Assembly: GCA_013398175.1 (NCBI GenBank)
Contig: VZRZ01008560.1
Coordinates: 10,882 to 74,881, forward strand
DNA: 64,000 nt
Source: Climacteris rufus
Taxonomy: Eukaryota; Chordata; Aves; Passeriformes; Climacteridae
Direction: 5' to 3'
Every line of letters starts with the position of its first letter. The stretch's first letter is position 1. Position numbers and translations under genes: made by a program. Of the stretch, positions 46,785-57,915 are shown one piece after another. The notes beneath the pieces are model-generated. The model searched no databases and was not told the DNA's origin. It saw only the letters and a program-made list of their open reading frames with translations.

Positions 46785-49159
46785 TGCAACAGCAAAACAA
46801 AAATGTAGTTAATAATTTGGGGAGAATAGGGCCACAGAGAATGTAAAGGAAGAACCAGCTCTTTCCCAAGCTCATCTCTTCACTGCATCTGAGGAGCAAC
46901 TCAGTGTGAGTACAGGTGTGGCCTTTGGGAGCAGACAGTGCATTAATATGGAGCAAAAATCTCTCCTCACTTAAAAAAAAAGTATATACTCTCACCAAGG
47001 TCTTTTTGCTCGGAAACAAAAACATAAATTGAACTTTTTTAACATGTGATTGGACATGTTAGGCAAAATACTTAAATCTTAAAACAAATCTTCTTTATAA
47101 TCAGAGTTTAGGAAGATTACTTTAGCAAAGTATTTGAGCTATTTAGGAAAAGAGTAAAAATACATACTTTATCTCAATGTGAATTACTTATTCAACAAGG
47201 CAGCATATGAAGATGGTCTGAAATCTGGCATCTCTTACATAACTGGCACATTTAATGATAGTATTTTTATTTGAAAATTATATTCTGTAAATTATGCATT
47301 CATAAAAACACTACACTTCAAAAGGCAAACAGTGTGACAGACCTCAACATTGAAAGTAACACTGTAAGCAAAATAAACCCTTCTTAATATGTTCTGTCCA
47401 TTTGAGAAAAAATATTTTAAAGTCTGTATTGGTACTTATAGAAACATGCAAAGAAAAATTAAAAAGGCATGTAAAATGAACACAGATTAAAGCCATGATA
47501 AGAGTTTAAAATCACTGACTCTGGAGCCTGTTTGCATATATGAGTAGGGTTTAGGGGTTCAAACTCTAAAAACTCCTCACTGGAATTTCTTTTGGGTTTA
47601 TCAGCTCTCGGTCTTACACACTCCTTCAATGCACATATTCACATCACACCTGTCCTATAGTGGGGGTGATTAGCTACTGGATAAACTACAAAGGGAAATA
47701 GTAGAAGCTCCTGCAGTAAAAATCAAGACTGAATGTTTTTCTGGAATGTATCACATACCTTTTTGGGTTGAATGTGATATAAATAAACAACATTTAATTG
47801 TCCAGCATAAACATGAGACCATAGTGGAAGATCTATAGCTTTAAAAAATACCAGGGTTTTAAAACTCTGCCAATCTCCAGTGAAAAACAGTTATGTAAGA
47901 GCAGGAAAAAAGATAAGAGCAAGATAAATTATTCACCACCTTATATGCAGCTGCAGTCACAAATTTATGTTTCTATAGCTGATGGAGTAGATATAGTTTT
48001 CAAAAAGGGGGGTCATTGGTCTAAGTAATTTCTTAAAGGAACAAAGATTTTAGCTAGCAATTTATCTATTAAAACTAAGTTGTTAATTGTACAGATAAGC
48101 ACTTGCAACTGTTTACCCTCTTTTCTCTGGGTATCTTCAAAACATGTATCCATCTGCAGGCGAATGAGTTATATAATAAATATACCTTGTGGTACAATTG
48201 CAGTAAGGAATGCTTTCAAAAGTGACTCTTACTTGCAAATAAAAGGGGAAAAGGAATCTTAAATTGTGCTGTTGATTTGTAGCCATTTCCAAAATTCAAA
48301 ATGACAGCTCTTTAATATCAGATAAATATTATGTAATAAGAATTTCATAAAAAGCAAAAAATAAAAATCACATCTTCAACAGAAACTCACAGACAAATTC
48401 ATGTAAAGCAAGAGGTAAAATTTTTATTCACGGTCTTGAATCCAAAGCTGGTCTGTGAGACGAGACCCACAATACTAATGTGGGTTTTTCCTCCTGGCAC
48501 TTGAGCTGACATCCCTTTCATTGGATAAACTATTTTTACTGTGTGAAAAAATAACCCGAGAGTCACAGATAAATGCACGGAGAGTCGTAAGTTACCATTT
48601 CTACTTCCAAAAAGCTGTTCAATCTTGTCATGCTCTTTAGCAAACAACATTTCTCATCAAGAAGATAGTGTGAGAGCTGGCTGGAAAACAACATTTCTGT
48701 ATCATGAAAGTGACAGTTGTTTTCAGCTTCACATCAGGACAATGGAAGGTTTGAACATGGGGCACCCATCACCTAGGAAATTGCTTGTAACATCAGACTA
48801 TTTAGAAAATAGCTTCACTTCCAGATCCTTATTGTCAGTCTTAAGAAATGCTTGTAAGAAGGCTTGGCTAAATTTCCATGATTTTTTTTTATTTTTTTGT
48901 TTCTATAAGATGTTATTTTACAGTAAAACCTTTTTTTTTTTTTTTTTTTTCCCTGTCAGATTTCTGACAGGCTTTAATTCTAATTCCCAGAAGTAACAGA
49001 CTTCCTAAGGTCCTGTCTCAGATGGATTCATGGAGGCTGCTGAACCATCATCACTGAAAGGTAGAAACCCAGGGAGTTTTGGCTCCTTTTACATTCCAAA
49101 TGGAAAATGGACAAACAAATCAGCTGATCTTTCAAGACCTGCTATATCTTTGAGAATAT
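46785..49159. other. Unassigned DNA
   Basis: T run at 48930-48950. Frames of 83 (minus) and 123 codons (plus, running into the T run) are unsupported. No repeat family recognised. Confidence 0.5.
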
Positions 49160-49257
49160 GGTTTAGTGGTGAGCATGGTGATGGTTCTGCCTTGATGTTA
49201 GATCTTGGTGAGCTTAGAGGTCTTTTTCAATCTTTAACAATTCTGTGATTCTAAGAA
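49160..49257 (+). mobile_element. CR1 LINE 3' end, plus strand
   Basis: 'GGTTTAGTGGTGAGCATGGT', 'GTTAGATCTTGGTGAGCTTA', 'GAGGTCTTTTTCAATCTTTA' and 'ATTCTGTGATTCTAAG' are the last 100 bases of the CR1 type that ends in '...GAGGTCTTTTCCAACCT' (compare 62160-62225). Confidence 0.9.
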
Positions 49258-50436
49258 TCCCACATTAAAGTTCTATCTTGCCTACACCTAAATCTACACC
49301 TGCTAACACTTCTACAGATTTTTTCAAACTGTAGACTGTGAGTTAATATTTTTTGAGGTTGCAAGTAACAATAATAAACACACTTCCATCCCAAAAGAAT
49401 CTTTCTAATCATGATCTGATGTTTGGTATGAAATCTCCATGAAGTGTAGATAATTTTTGCTCTCCAAATATTTTTTTTCTTTTTAAAGAATATATATATA
49501 TATTTTTTTTTTTTACTTTATATTTTTCAGGATATTGTTTCAGACTTAATGTATGGTTCTATGGACTGCATGTTTGGTCAACCAGGCAAACACGAACTGG
49601 TTTATTTGAACTCAGCCTCACCTTTTGCCTCCCACGACTGTGGTGGCCTCATTCATACTCCTTGTAAAATGGATCAAAAAAAATAGAAATGACAGAGCTG
49701 ACAGTTTCAGGAGTTAGAGTCGATAATAAAAGTCGAAAGAACATATTCAAGGGCACTAGCTGAGCTTTCTCATGAAACCTGTGCAGTGCATGTTTACTGT
49801 TTTCTGTTTCTGTCAAAGGCATTAATCTCACATTTCCTGAGTGTTATATTTGATCAAAATCCATTTAATTTAAAAAGTTAAAGAGTCTGAAATCATACTG
49901 TAGTAAAGAGCTGTGCTGAGTAGGGCAACAAATCCTCAATTTTCCCTTTGCACTCCCTTACACTTGAGGCAGTTTTTTTTTATTAAATCTTAACCCCAAG
50001 ATGTATAGCTTATTCAATTATGTTCCTCTTATGTGTATATTTAATCTACTCAAAATATTTGAATTGTAATGCAGAACAATATTTGAAACTTGGCTGGCAG
50101 TTTTGACTCTTTATCTCCCAGACAGTTTCTGAATGATTTTGGTCTTAAAACAAATAGACAAACAAAACCCAAAAGAAAACAAAATCTTTGTTGCAGGTTT
50201 ACAGAGGACAAAAATATCCTAACTTGGTTCAATTATAGACTTTAGAAAGAATTACAGACTATGATAAGTTTTTCCAGCATTTAGCCCATTTTAATAATCT
50301 TGAACATAAAGCTTTAAAAACTTTAACTGAACAGGGGAACCTTTGTCATTTTGGAAAAAGACCCCACAGTGACCTCTTAAGGCTATATAAAAAGTCACTG
50401 ATTGAGCCAGGACTAATATATGCATGTCTTCCACAT
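49258..50436. other. Unassigned DNA
   Basis: TA repeat and T run at about 49489-49514. Otherwise no element recognised. Confidence 0.5.
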
Positions 50437-50526
50437 TGAAATTGTGGAATGGTTTGGGTTGGAAGGGACTTCAAAGATCATCCAGTCCTGTCTCCCTGCC
50501 ATGGCCAGGGACACCTTCCACTAGAA
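50437..50526 (-). mobile_element. CR1 LINE 3' end, minus strand
   Basis: 'GAAATTGTGGAATGGTTTGG', 'GTTGGAAGGGACTTCAAAGA', 'CATGGCCAGGGACACCTTCC' and 'ACTAGAAA' give the inverted CR1 tail. About 90 bases remain. Confidence 0.92.
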
Positions 50527-51686
50527 AGCCACAGAATGACCCAGTAGGCAGCAATGCCATGGTCACAGCTTATTGTTTGATCTCGGATAAAATTCTTTGT
50601 AGGTAGGCCTGGACCAGGAACGTAACCTTCAGATTTATAAAGCATCAGCTTTCAAGACCATCCTTAAATAAAACTGTGTATACTGATTGAAATTTAGTTT
50701 ATCTGAAGGTCTGGTATAGTTTTCTTTTCTTCATTGATGGCAATTCAATACAGAATTACAGATTTACCAGTCTGCTTATATCTGCATCTCGTTTCCCTTT
50801 TCACTACTGTGTCTCAGTGCAACTCATTTTTTGATCCTCAACCTGTCTGAAAAATAACAGTAAATAATAAAGAAGTGGACTTCGTAGGAATAATGATCTC
50901 TTATCGTCAGAACGAAAATATTAAAACTATGTAAATACTTTATTAAAAGACTGATATTGGTGAGTATTATATTCCCCCAGATAAATTGCTGTTGTAAATG
51001 AGTACTTTGTCACACCAACTTTCCATCACAGTCTTGTTAGACAGTGTTACATTATAGAAAGCTCCACACCGCATTTAATGTCCTGATTTGTAAATGTTTC
51101 CCCTACTTAACTTCTCTCTTTAACATGGCAATATCTCATTGAAATGGATAGTTTCATTAAGTTCTTTAAATTATTGGTATTTATCATTCCTACAAAGGCA
51201 TCCCTGGAAGTCTTTCCACTAGAAAGCCCATTACAGCAGGATTAGTGCAAATGGAGAATCTAAAACAATCCCTGTCCTACAGGTTCTCATTCAGCCACTC
51301 ATGACTAGGAAAATTTTTGTAAAAATCATGATAAATTAAATTAAATTACACAGAAAATCTGAACTATATATGAATGCATAGCTGTCAGTGAAATGAGTGG
51401 TAGTCAGACACGTGCAAATGGTAGGCAAACAGGATAGAGGAATTAAGGGACTTTATGCAGGTTATGCACCCATCCTTTGCCAGAACAAGGAAAGAATTTT
51501 ATATGTTCCAGGCTTTAATACCATACATATGCCCCAAGATTTTCCTATCTTTCAAACATTGCACCAAAAAAACCCTCAAAAAATGGTACTAGAAGGAATG
51601 CTAGAAACCAAATTATGAATGTCTTAATCTGCGAAAGGACTGTTAATGATAGTAACAAAACAGGAATACACAGTGTTGTTATGCAT
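50527..51686. other. Unassigned DNA
   Basis: No repeat or supported exon recognised. Confidence 0.5.
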
Positions 51687-51775
51687 AGTTGGGTTTTTTT
51701 GGGTTTTTTTTTGGTTTTTTTTGGGAGGGGGTTGTTTGTTTGTTTATTTGTTTTGGTGGGTTTTTGTTTTTTTAA
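51687..51775. repeat. G/T-only low-complexity tract
   Basis: Almost 90 bases of T runs separated by GG, GGG or GGGAGGGGG, then TTTG units. There are at least four separate G clusters on the plus strand. It is translated into a meaningless F/W/G-rich frame. Confidence 0.85.
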
Positions 51776-53044
51776 TAAATGAAAACAGGTTAATAGATTG
51801 TCTGTTTTGGCAGTTAGTGGATGTGTAAGACTTACAGATTCTTATTTGTCCTGCATGGGGTAGTCCTTGCAACAGATCTAATTTGGAAAGAAATATTTTT
51901 TTGCAATACAGGGTAAATATTGAATTTACAGCACATAATCCAGATGAATGTTACATGAGTGCATCTGTGATGAACTGGATTTATATAAGGTGGAGAAGAA
52001 AAAAGAAACACAAATATAGGGGAGACAACATTACAAATTATATCTCAAATTATTAATGGTCTATCATATGACCACCTCGTCCACAGCATGTAGTCATTAA
52101 AGTGAGATGCAGAAGTAGATCAAACCCTGTATTTTTCCTCAAGATTCTAAGATATTAATTTTTTTGGAAAGTTATGCCTAGAAACAGATGCTGTAGAGAG
52201 CTGTTTTCTTCCAGACAGAGGAAAATTTACAATGCTGAGTCCAAACAGAAACTCTGAGCCCTTTGCAATCCACAGGGCTCTTTCAAGATGTTGTAAGAGT
52301 GGAGTAAAGTTGGGATTGTGGTATTTGGCCTTACACAGTGGTCATTCCTTAGTGAACTTATTCCAGTTACAGGTACATGTCTAATCTTGATGACTGAATA
52401 ACTGATTAAATGAATTTTTATATTTTCTCAAAGCCACAAATAATTTCATAAGGTTGTTACCACAGTGGCATTCAGTAAACCAAAACTAAAAAAAAGAGAA
52501 GCTGTTCACAATTGCTGAAAGATTATATCTTTCCTGTTCTTAATTTTGCTGTAATTTTGACTCAATTCATGTACTTGCTGTGGGCAGAATATACTTTATT
52601 TTTATCTTAAGACTATTCCTGCAGTCACTTCATGGGTTTCCTTCTATTGTTTTATGGGCATCAGTCATTCACAGGTCACTGTTTGAAATAAAGTGCAGCA
52701 GAAAATCAGTGTGATTAACGCAGCAGTTAGGTTGGCTGTTCTAGCGCTGAAAGTGTCATTCCAAGGTGAAACTGGAATCCTATTGGCATTTTGTGTGAAC
52801 TTTATGTAAAGCCCACAGTTTGTTTCAAATTAATGTCCATATGTCTGATAATTCATTTGCCTATGAATTTCTTTTCCTATGATGCTCTTAGCTCAGAAAT
52901 AGAAATAATAACAGTGTTCCCAAGTCTATCAAAATGGCTTGGAAGTTTGCCAACCTTTCTGTGCAGAGTAGTGAGAATTTCAATGTATTTAAATGGTAAA
53001 CTCTTCAGGTTTATCTTTTTTATGGTGTACAGCACTCAGGCCCT
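51776..53044. other. Unassigned DNA
   Basis: No element recognised. Confidence 0.5.
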
Positions 53045-53049
53045 CTCTC

Positions 53050-53128
53050 AGGATAATATAGTTATATAATATAACTATAATATAGTGTTAATATATATAG
53101 GATATATATATAGGATAATATAGTGTTA
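53050..53128. repeat. AT-rich palindromic and direct repeats
   Basis: TATAGTTATAT (53057-53067) and ATATAACTATA (53069-53079) are perfect inverted arms around one base. The words GGATAATATAG (53051 and 53113) and TATAGTGTTA (53081 and 53120) are each repeated. The stretch is a small AT-rich palindrome with neighbouring duplications. Confidence 0.85.
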
Positions 53129-54037
53129 TGTATAAAACAAAGTAACACTGTCTGGAAAACACCTCGATAGTACCAGGATCTTATACACCACAAAGCCTGG
53201 AGCTACAGCCACCCTGCACACCAGGTGTCAGGTCAATTATCTAAATATACTAAAAATACTGTGAAAAAACCTTCTAATTGGCTATCCTTTACACCACCAT
53301 AAGTGCTATAAATCAGCCGGTGCTCACAACAGCCTTTTGTCCAATTCTATTTTCACAGATCATTGTGTGTGCCTGTAGCAAGGCAGATCAACCCTGCTTC
53401 TATGTTTTCAAACTTCTGCCATCCCAGATCTTCCCCTCACTTTTCTCTTCTAGTTTGCTTTGAGACAACTTCAACTCATTCCGTGCTGATCAGGTTTTCA
53501 ATAGATTAATATATAAGCCTTTGATTATGTTAAGATGTGGTACAATTTGTCTTTGTTGATATTCTTTGTGGCATACTTAAATATTATTTAGGTGAAGTCA
53601 CTTTCCCAGGAAATGACCCTCTGCAGGAGCCTGAAAGTGGCAAATTAAAAGAAAAAAAAAAAGAAATTGGAAGCTGTGTGGTGTTTCACGTATGTGAATA
53701 GCTGGAAGCAGTTGGTTATGGAATTTTAATGGCTAGATTATAACCTCTTTCTATAAAGAGGCACAGTTATTACAGTTTGAAGTATGTTGTAATTTTTAAA
53801 AAGTAATTGTACATGGATTCTCCAATGGATTCACCAATAATACATCTCAGATCACTTTCCTACATTTAATATACACTGTGACAAAAAGTGGCAATGTGAG
53901 TCTTCAGCATGAAGCTTCAGAGGTAGGGAAAAAATTACAATTAAATTATGTTTATTCAGAAGACCTTTTTCCCTTCTGTAAATCTGAAATGTAGATTTAA
54001 TTCTTTGTTTCTTACTATGATTAAGAGTCCAAAGAAA
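53129..54037. other. Unassigned DNA
   Basis: No element recognised. There is an A run near 53650. Confidence 0.5.
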
Positions 54038-54057
54038 AATGAAAAAAAAAAAAANAG

Positions 54058-54092
<35 letters not shown>
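54038..54092. repeat. Poly-A with one unresolved base
   Basis: More than 45 A, an unresolved base at 54055 and one G. The length is not reliable. No retroposon body is recognised on its left side. Confidence 0.95.
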
Positions 54093-54094
<2 letters not shown>

Positions 54095-54121
54095 ACCAGC
54101 TATCCAGGATGAAAGCAGGAG

Positions 54122-54163
54122 CTGCAGAAATAGAGGTGCTATCTGCAGAAATAGAGGTGCTAT
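54122..54163. repeat. 21-bp perfect tandem duplication
   Basis: CTGCAGAAATAGAGGTGCTA plus T is present twice without mismatch (54122-54142 and 54143-54163). Confidence 0.95.
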
Positions 54164-54329
54164 TCTCAGTCAGCCCCTCACTAGGGCTGGGATCAGGAAA
54201 AATTGTATTTTTTTGTCTTTTTTATGACATAAGCACATCACTCTAAGGTCATTCTTTAAGGTCATCAAGTCTCATCTCATTATGATGGGACTCTGAAACT
54301 TCCAACTTCAGTGTGATACATCACAAATG

Positions 54330-54440
54330 CCTAAATACTAATACACCTCTATACCTTTTTACTGATATACCTATATACCTATATCTAGAAATGTATCTAT
54401 GACTATATCTAGCTATATCAATCTATATCTAAATCTATAC
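54330..54440. repeat. Degenerate (CTATAT)n repeat
   Basis: Words CTATATAC, CTATATCT and TCTATATC alternate with small changes for about 110 bases. It is an old hexamer-like microsatellite. Confidence 0.75.
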
Positions 54441-55789
54441 CATTTATTCATTTCAGCCTCATGATATTTTTAGTAAACATCACCAAAATAGCTGTGATTT
54501 CTGTAGCTGTTGCGACAGGGAATCAAGGAGCTTGAAATGGGGCAATAAGTGTTACAGGTGAGCATGTCCTGGGCAGCATGAATAAGAAGGAGTCATTCTG
54601 TTTGTGCATGGCTGGGACCAGCCTGAGCAGACTCTGTCTTGCTCTCAGAAAAGGGACTGATGAATGCTGTCAGCTGAAGAGCCAGTAAGTATTTGGGATA
54701 GAACTCCCCTCTCCAGCTACTTGAGATCCTACCTTGTCTCAGCAACCATCAATGAAAACATCATAAACATTAAGTGAAAAGTAGCTCATCTGACTGATTA
54801 GCTTCTCATTTCCCAAGAAGATACTTGATTTTTGTTGAAGGAGGCTCTTAAAATTCCATGTTTCATGTTCAGAGACACAGAAACTTTGAAAGATCAACTT
54901 TTTTTGCTCTCTCCTTCTGATAATGCAGCTCACTGCTTGTAGATGTGACAAAAATTCCATTATCACTGTCTTATACTGTGTCCAAAGCAGCAATTTGGTT
55001 CAGAAAATCCTGCTTTGTTTGCTTGATTGATTTTAATATTTAATCTCTAGCATCTCCAAAGAGAAAATGACAAGTTAATTTCATCTGTGTATAGATGGGT
55101 GTGAAAATGGCAGTACTTACTTGAGTGGACTGAAGGAGTGGGAGAACAAATATCTGGGACAGCTTCTTGTGCCAAGCTTTGACACCATCCATTCACTGGT
55201 ATGTTTGATCCAGCCAATCAGGCAAAGTAATTGTCCAAGCTCCCTGTATGATAGACACTGGGAACCTCAGCTCATTCTTTCATAGGCAAACAATTGACTT
55301 TTCCTTTCCAGAAACGGATATAACTCCTTTTGGATATGTAGGACTGCTTAACAGTCACTGAATTCAGTGGGAGTCAAATATCTTACTACATTTGACAGAG
55401 GATTAATACATCACAAAGTATTTTTTTACTCTTTCCCTCCTATTGTAAATTTGTTTCAGAACATCACTAGTCAAATAGCCAGAAATTCCCATTATTTTTT
55501 TTTTCTGAGCCAATGTCATGGTCTACTTCCTATGCCAACTTTTATCAGGTTGTAGTTTATCTTTCTTGTCAGTGATTCCTGTCCAGTCCCAACTTCTGTG
55601 TTTTTTGGATGAGAATAACTTCTAGCCTTATTTTTTCAAATGTTTATGAAATTTTTAATTTATTTCATTATTTTTGAGGCATATATTTATTTATTTCACT
55701 TCAAGATCATACTTTCTGAAATGTATCCAGTGTTTCTGTCAAGATTTTACCAGAGTGACTTAATAAATATGATTTTCCAACTCCACTGG
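54441..55789. other. Unassigned DNA
   Basis: No repeat family recognised. An 84-codon minus frame (54739-54993) is unsupported. Confidence 0.5.
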
Positions 55790-56070
55790 CACTGGTTTTT
55801 CTGAGCCAACCTTGGATCCCGTTAGAATTTTTCATGGTGATGTTACCCTGCTGGCTCACAGTCATCCTCTGATTTAAAGGTACATCCAGATCCTTGTCAC
55901 CTTGTCTGTATGCTGAGTTCCCAGCCTCTACCAGAAATTCTTATCATCTCCTAATAGCACAACCTTATATTTTGCACTATTTAATTTTTTATGTCAATTC
56001 AGACATTGTAGGTTACAAGGTCATCTTTTGCTTTCTGAATCTTCCTCAAAATTGACAGAGGAATACCATT
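55790..56070 (-). mobile_element. Ancient CR1/L3-like fragment, minus strand
   Basis: 'CATCCAGATCCTTGTCA', 'TATTTTGCACTATTTAATTT', 'CAATTCAGACATTGTAGGTT', 'ACAAGGTCATCTTTTGCTTT' and 'CTGAATCTTCCTCAAAATTG' follow the order of the reverse-transcriptase ORF of old amniote CR1/L3 elements (compare 'GCACTTGTTAAATTTCAT...GACCATTT...AGATCATTTTGAAT'). It is very diverged, and a chance resemblance is possible. Confidence 0.4.
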
Positions 56071-56820
56071 GTGTCACTGTAGTAGCACCTTCTAAATGAA
56101 AGTTTGAAAGTGGCCAGAAGAAGTAATTTTTATTTTTTAAGAAGTTTTCATATTGTATCTTTTATGTTTCCTTGATTTTTTCCCTTTAGGGGGAAAATTT
56201 ATTGGGAAATATTTTCTTTGCCCTTGCATACAGATATGGATGTTAATTTTATGCAATATGTTTGAAATGCAAGAAAAAAACCTGTTATTTTGTATTAAGT
56301 ATTTGAAGTTGAAAAGCTAATAGAGGACAAAATATGAAAGAAATGAACAAGTCACCAGATGTGAGAATATATTTAAGAATTAAAGCAGAGCAGGCAAGTT
56401 ACTGAAGTACCAAAAGTGGACCTTTTCACTTTCAACTTTTTTATCTACATCTTCCAAATACTGTACATTTGGAAATGTCAACAACCACTAGCCTGATGCA
56501 TCCAGCCTTCTTCTTCTTCTTCTACCATCTCATGAGCTTTACACTCACAATCAGCTAAAAAGCTTGCTGGCTCTTGGTTAATTCAGCACATGAAATACTA
56601 CTACAGGAATTTTCTGATTCCTAAGGGTTTATGATTCCAAAACTCCAGTTCGCATCCCAGTCAATTCACAGAGGTTTTCTGCTGTAGCAGCGTGCTTGGC
56701 AGAAACTGCTGCTTTTGAGCTTCAGGTTTGGTGGGAAGAAAGACAAGGCAAAGCCCTCGGCCTTCTTCCTCCAATATCTGAACCCTCTGCCTGAGCTGTG
56801 GTAAAATCCCATATTTCCCT
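56071..56820. other. Unassigned DNA
   Basis: A short (TTC)5 run near 56508-56523. Nothing else recognised. Confidence 0.5.
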
Positions 56821-57103
56821 TGTGTTACCTGTACCCATATCTTAGATCCCTTATATGGCTATGCCCTGGAAAGTTCCCCTCCACTGGTCACTTTGAGCTA
56901 CATGGTTTCCCATTGGGTGTTTCCTGGTCCCACCTCTCTTTAAAAGAGCCCTGCAGGGCTTCCTCCTTGCTCCTTCTTCTGGGTTACTCAGCCACCTGGA
57001 TATCTCTGGACCCTCAGAATGCAACACTGGACTCACAATAAATGGCTGTTATCCCAGGGAAGAGCCCTCTGTGTAGCCTTTTATTCTCATCGATGCTAGC
57101 ACA
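56821..57103 (+). mobile_element. LTR-like candidate, plus strand
   Basis: TG...CA limits can be drawn from TGTGTTACCTGTACCC to GATGCTAGCACA. Inside are a TATA-like CTTTAAAAGAGCC (about 56938) and AATAAATGGCTG (57037), about 100 bases apart, followed by a 60-base U5-like end. The GC content is above background. No target duplication is seen and I do not know the family, so the limits are tentative. CpG-rich DNA with a hairpin follows at 57230. Confidence 0.4.
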
Positions 57104-57229
57104 CCATGCCTGGGGAAACTCTCGTTCTAGAGGAGCCAGCAGAAACAGGTTATCTGCAGTAGCTAGAACTCTGTCCTTTGGGAGAGTTGTAAAACCATTG
57201 CAACTCATCTGGACAGGGATTCTGCTCAC

Positions 57230-57278
57230 ATAAAGGCGCTGTCGCTACCTCGAGAGCGTCCGGGATAAGCGCCTTTAT
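57230..57278. repeat. CpG-rich hairpin with 11-bp perfect stem
   Basis: ATAAAGGCGCT (57230-57240) and AGCGCCTTTAT (57268-57278) are perfect inverted copies around 27 bases. Inside, CGCT (57243-57246) and AGCG (57255-57258) can form a second stem around CTCGAG. Six CpG occur between 57237 and 57272, in an otherwise CpG-poor region. AATAAAGGCGCTT on the minus strand resembles a retroviral polyadenylation/U5 start, so it may belong to an LTR. Confidence 0.85.
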
Positions 57279-57792
57279 TCTGCTATTCACCCTGTGCTCT
57301 TAGACCCCAGTACACGTCTGTTTGGGGAAGAACCTGGCTCAAATGACAGCCCAGTTATTCCCCTTCATGAATGTAAATATGAAAATGTTCTTCCTGGTTT
57401 CTCTGGTTGCCATAGCAATCAATGGCAAAAGGGAGAGTGGTTTTGGGCAGTGTAGTGCAGCAAAAAATTTATTAAATTGAGAAGGTAAAGTTAGTTGGAA
57501 CAAAGCAACACTAACAGGTTGGGTTTAAAGCCCTTTATTTTATTTTTTTTTTTAAAGTGGAATTTAAAATTACAGAGATCAAGAACTTCTGCCAAAAAAC
57601 CAGAGTAGAATTGTAAAGTAGATCTTGTTTTTCTTTTGTATATACATGGGTGACTGATCATACTCCCACATGGATTTAAGGAAACATCACAATACCTTAT
57701 GTTGCTTTCTCAGGATTATCGATGAGATTGTATGATAGATAATGTACAGTGAAATTCCTGAGTACTAAACTCCGGTGCAGTCACCTTCTTAC
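57279..57792. other. Unassigned DNA
   Basis: T run near 57538-57554. No element recognised. It would be intron next to candidate exon A if that is real. Confidence 0.45.
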
Positions 57793-57915
57793 CTCTGACC
57801 ACAGGAATGCAGATTGGTGTGATGAGTGCATATTCAAGTGCTGGGTCTGAATCCAGCATTAATGCCATGAACTCCAGCTCAGTAGAATTAAACAGCATGG
57901 CTGCTCCCATCCATA
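57793..57915 (-). CDS. Candidate exon A, minus strand, unknown product
   Basis: On the minus strand a fairly pyrimidine-rich tract ends in CTGTCTGAG at 57916. Then 123 bases are open in one frame. The frame includes MGAAMLFNSTELEF, then MALMLDSDPALEYAL and ITPICIPVVR. The right boundary is a strong 5' splice site, CAGAG|GTAAGA (57793|57792). The segment starts with two bases and ends with one base of split codons, so it is symmetric, and its end phase fits candidate exon B at 46781. The peptide is hydrophobic to mixed with one NST site. I do not recognise it. An in-frame ATG just inside would also allow a first exon. The frame stays open past the donor (64 codons from the ATG), so openness alone proves little. 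Confidence 0.3.

Noticed and set aside
48625..48996. 123-codon plus-strand frame
   Set aside because: Its second part is a poly-T run read as phenylalanines. No coding signature.
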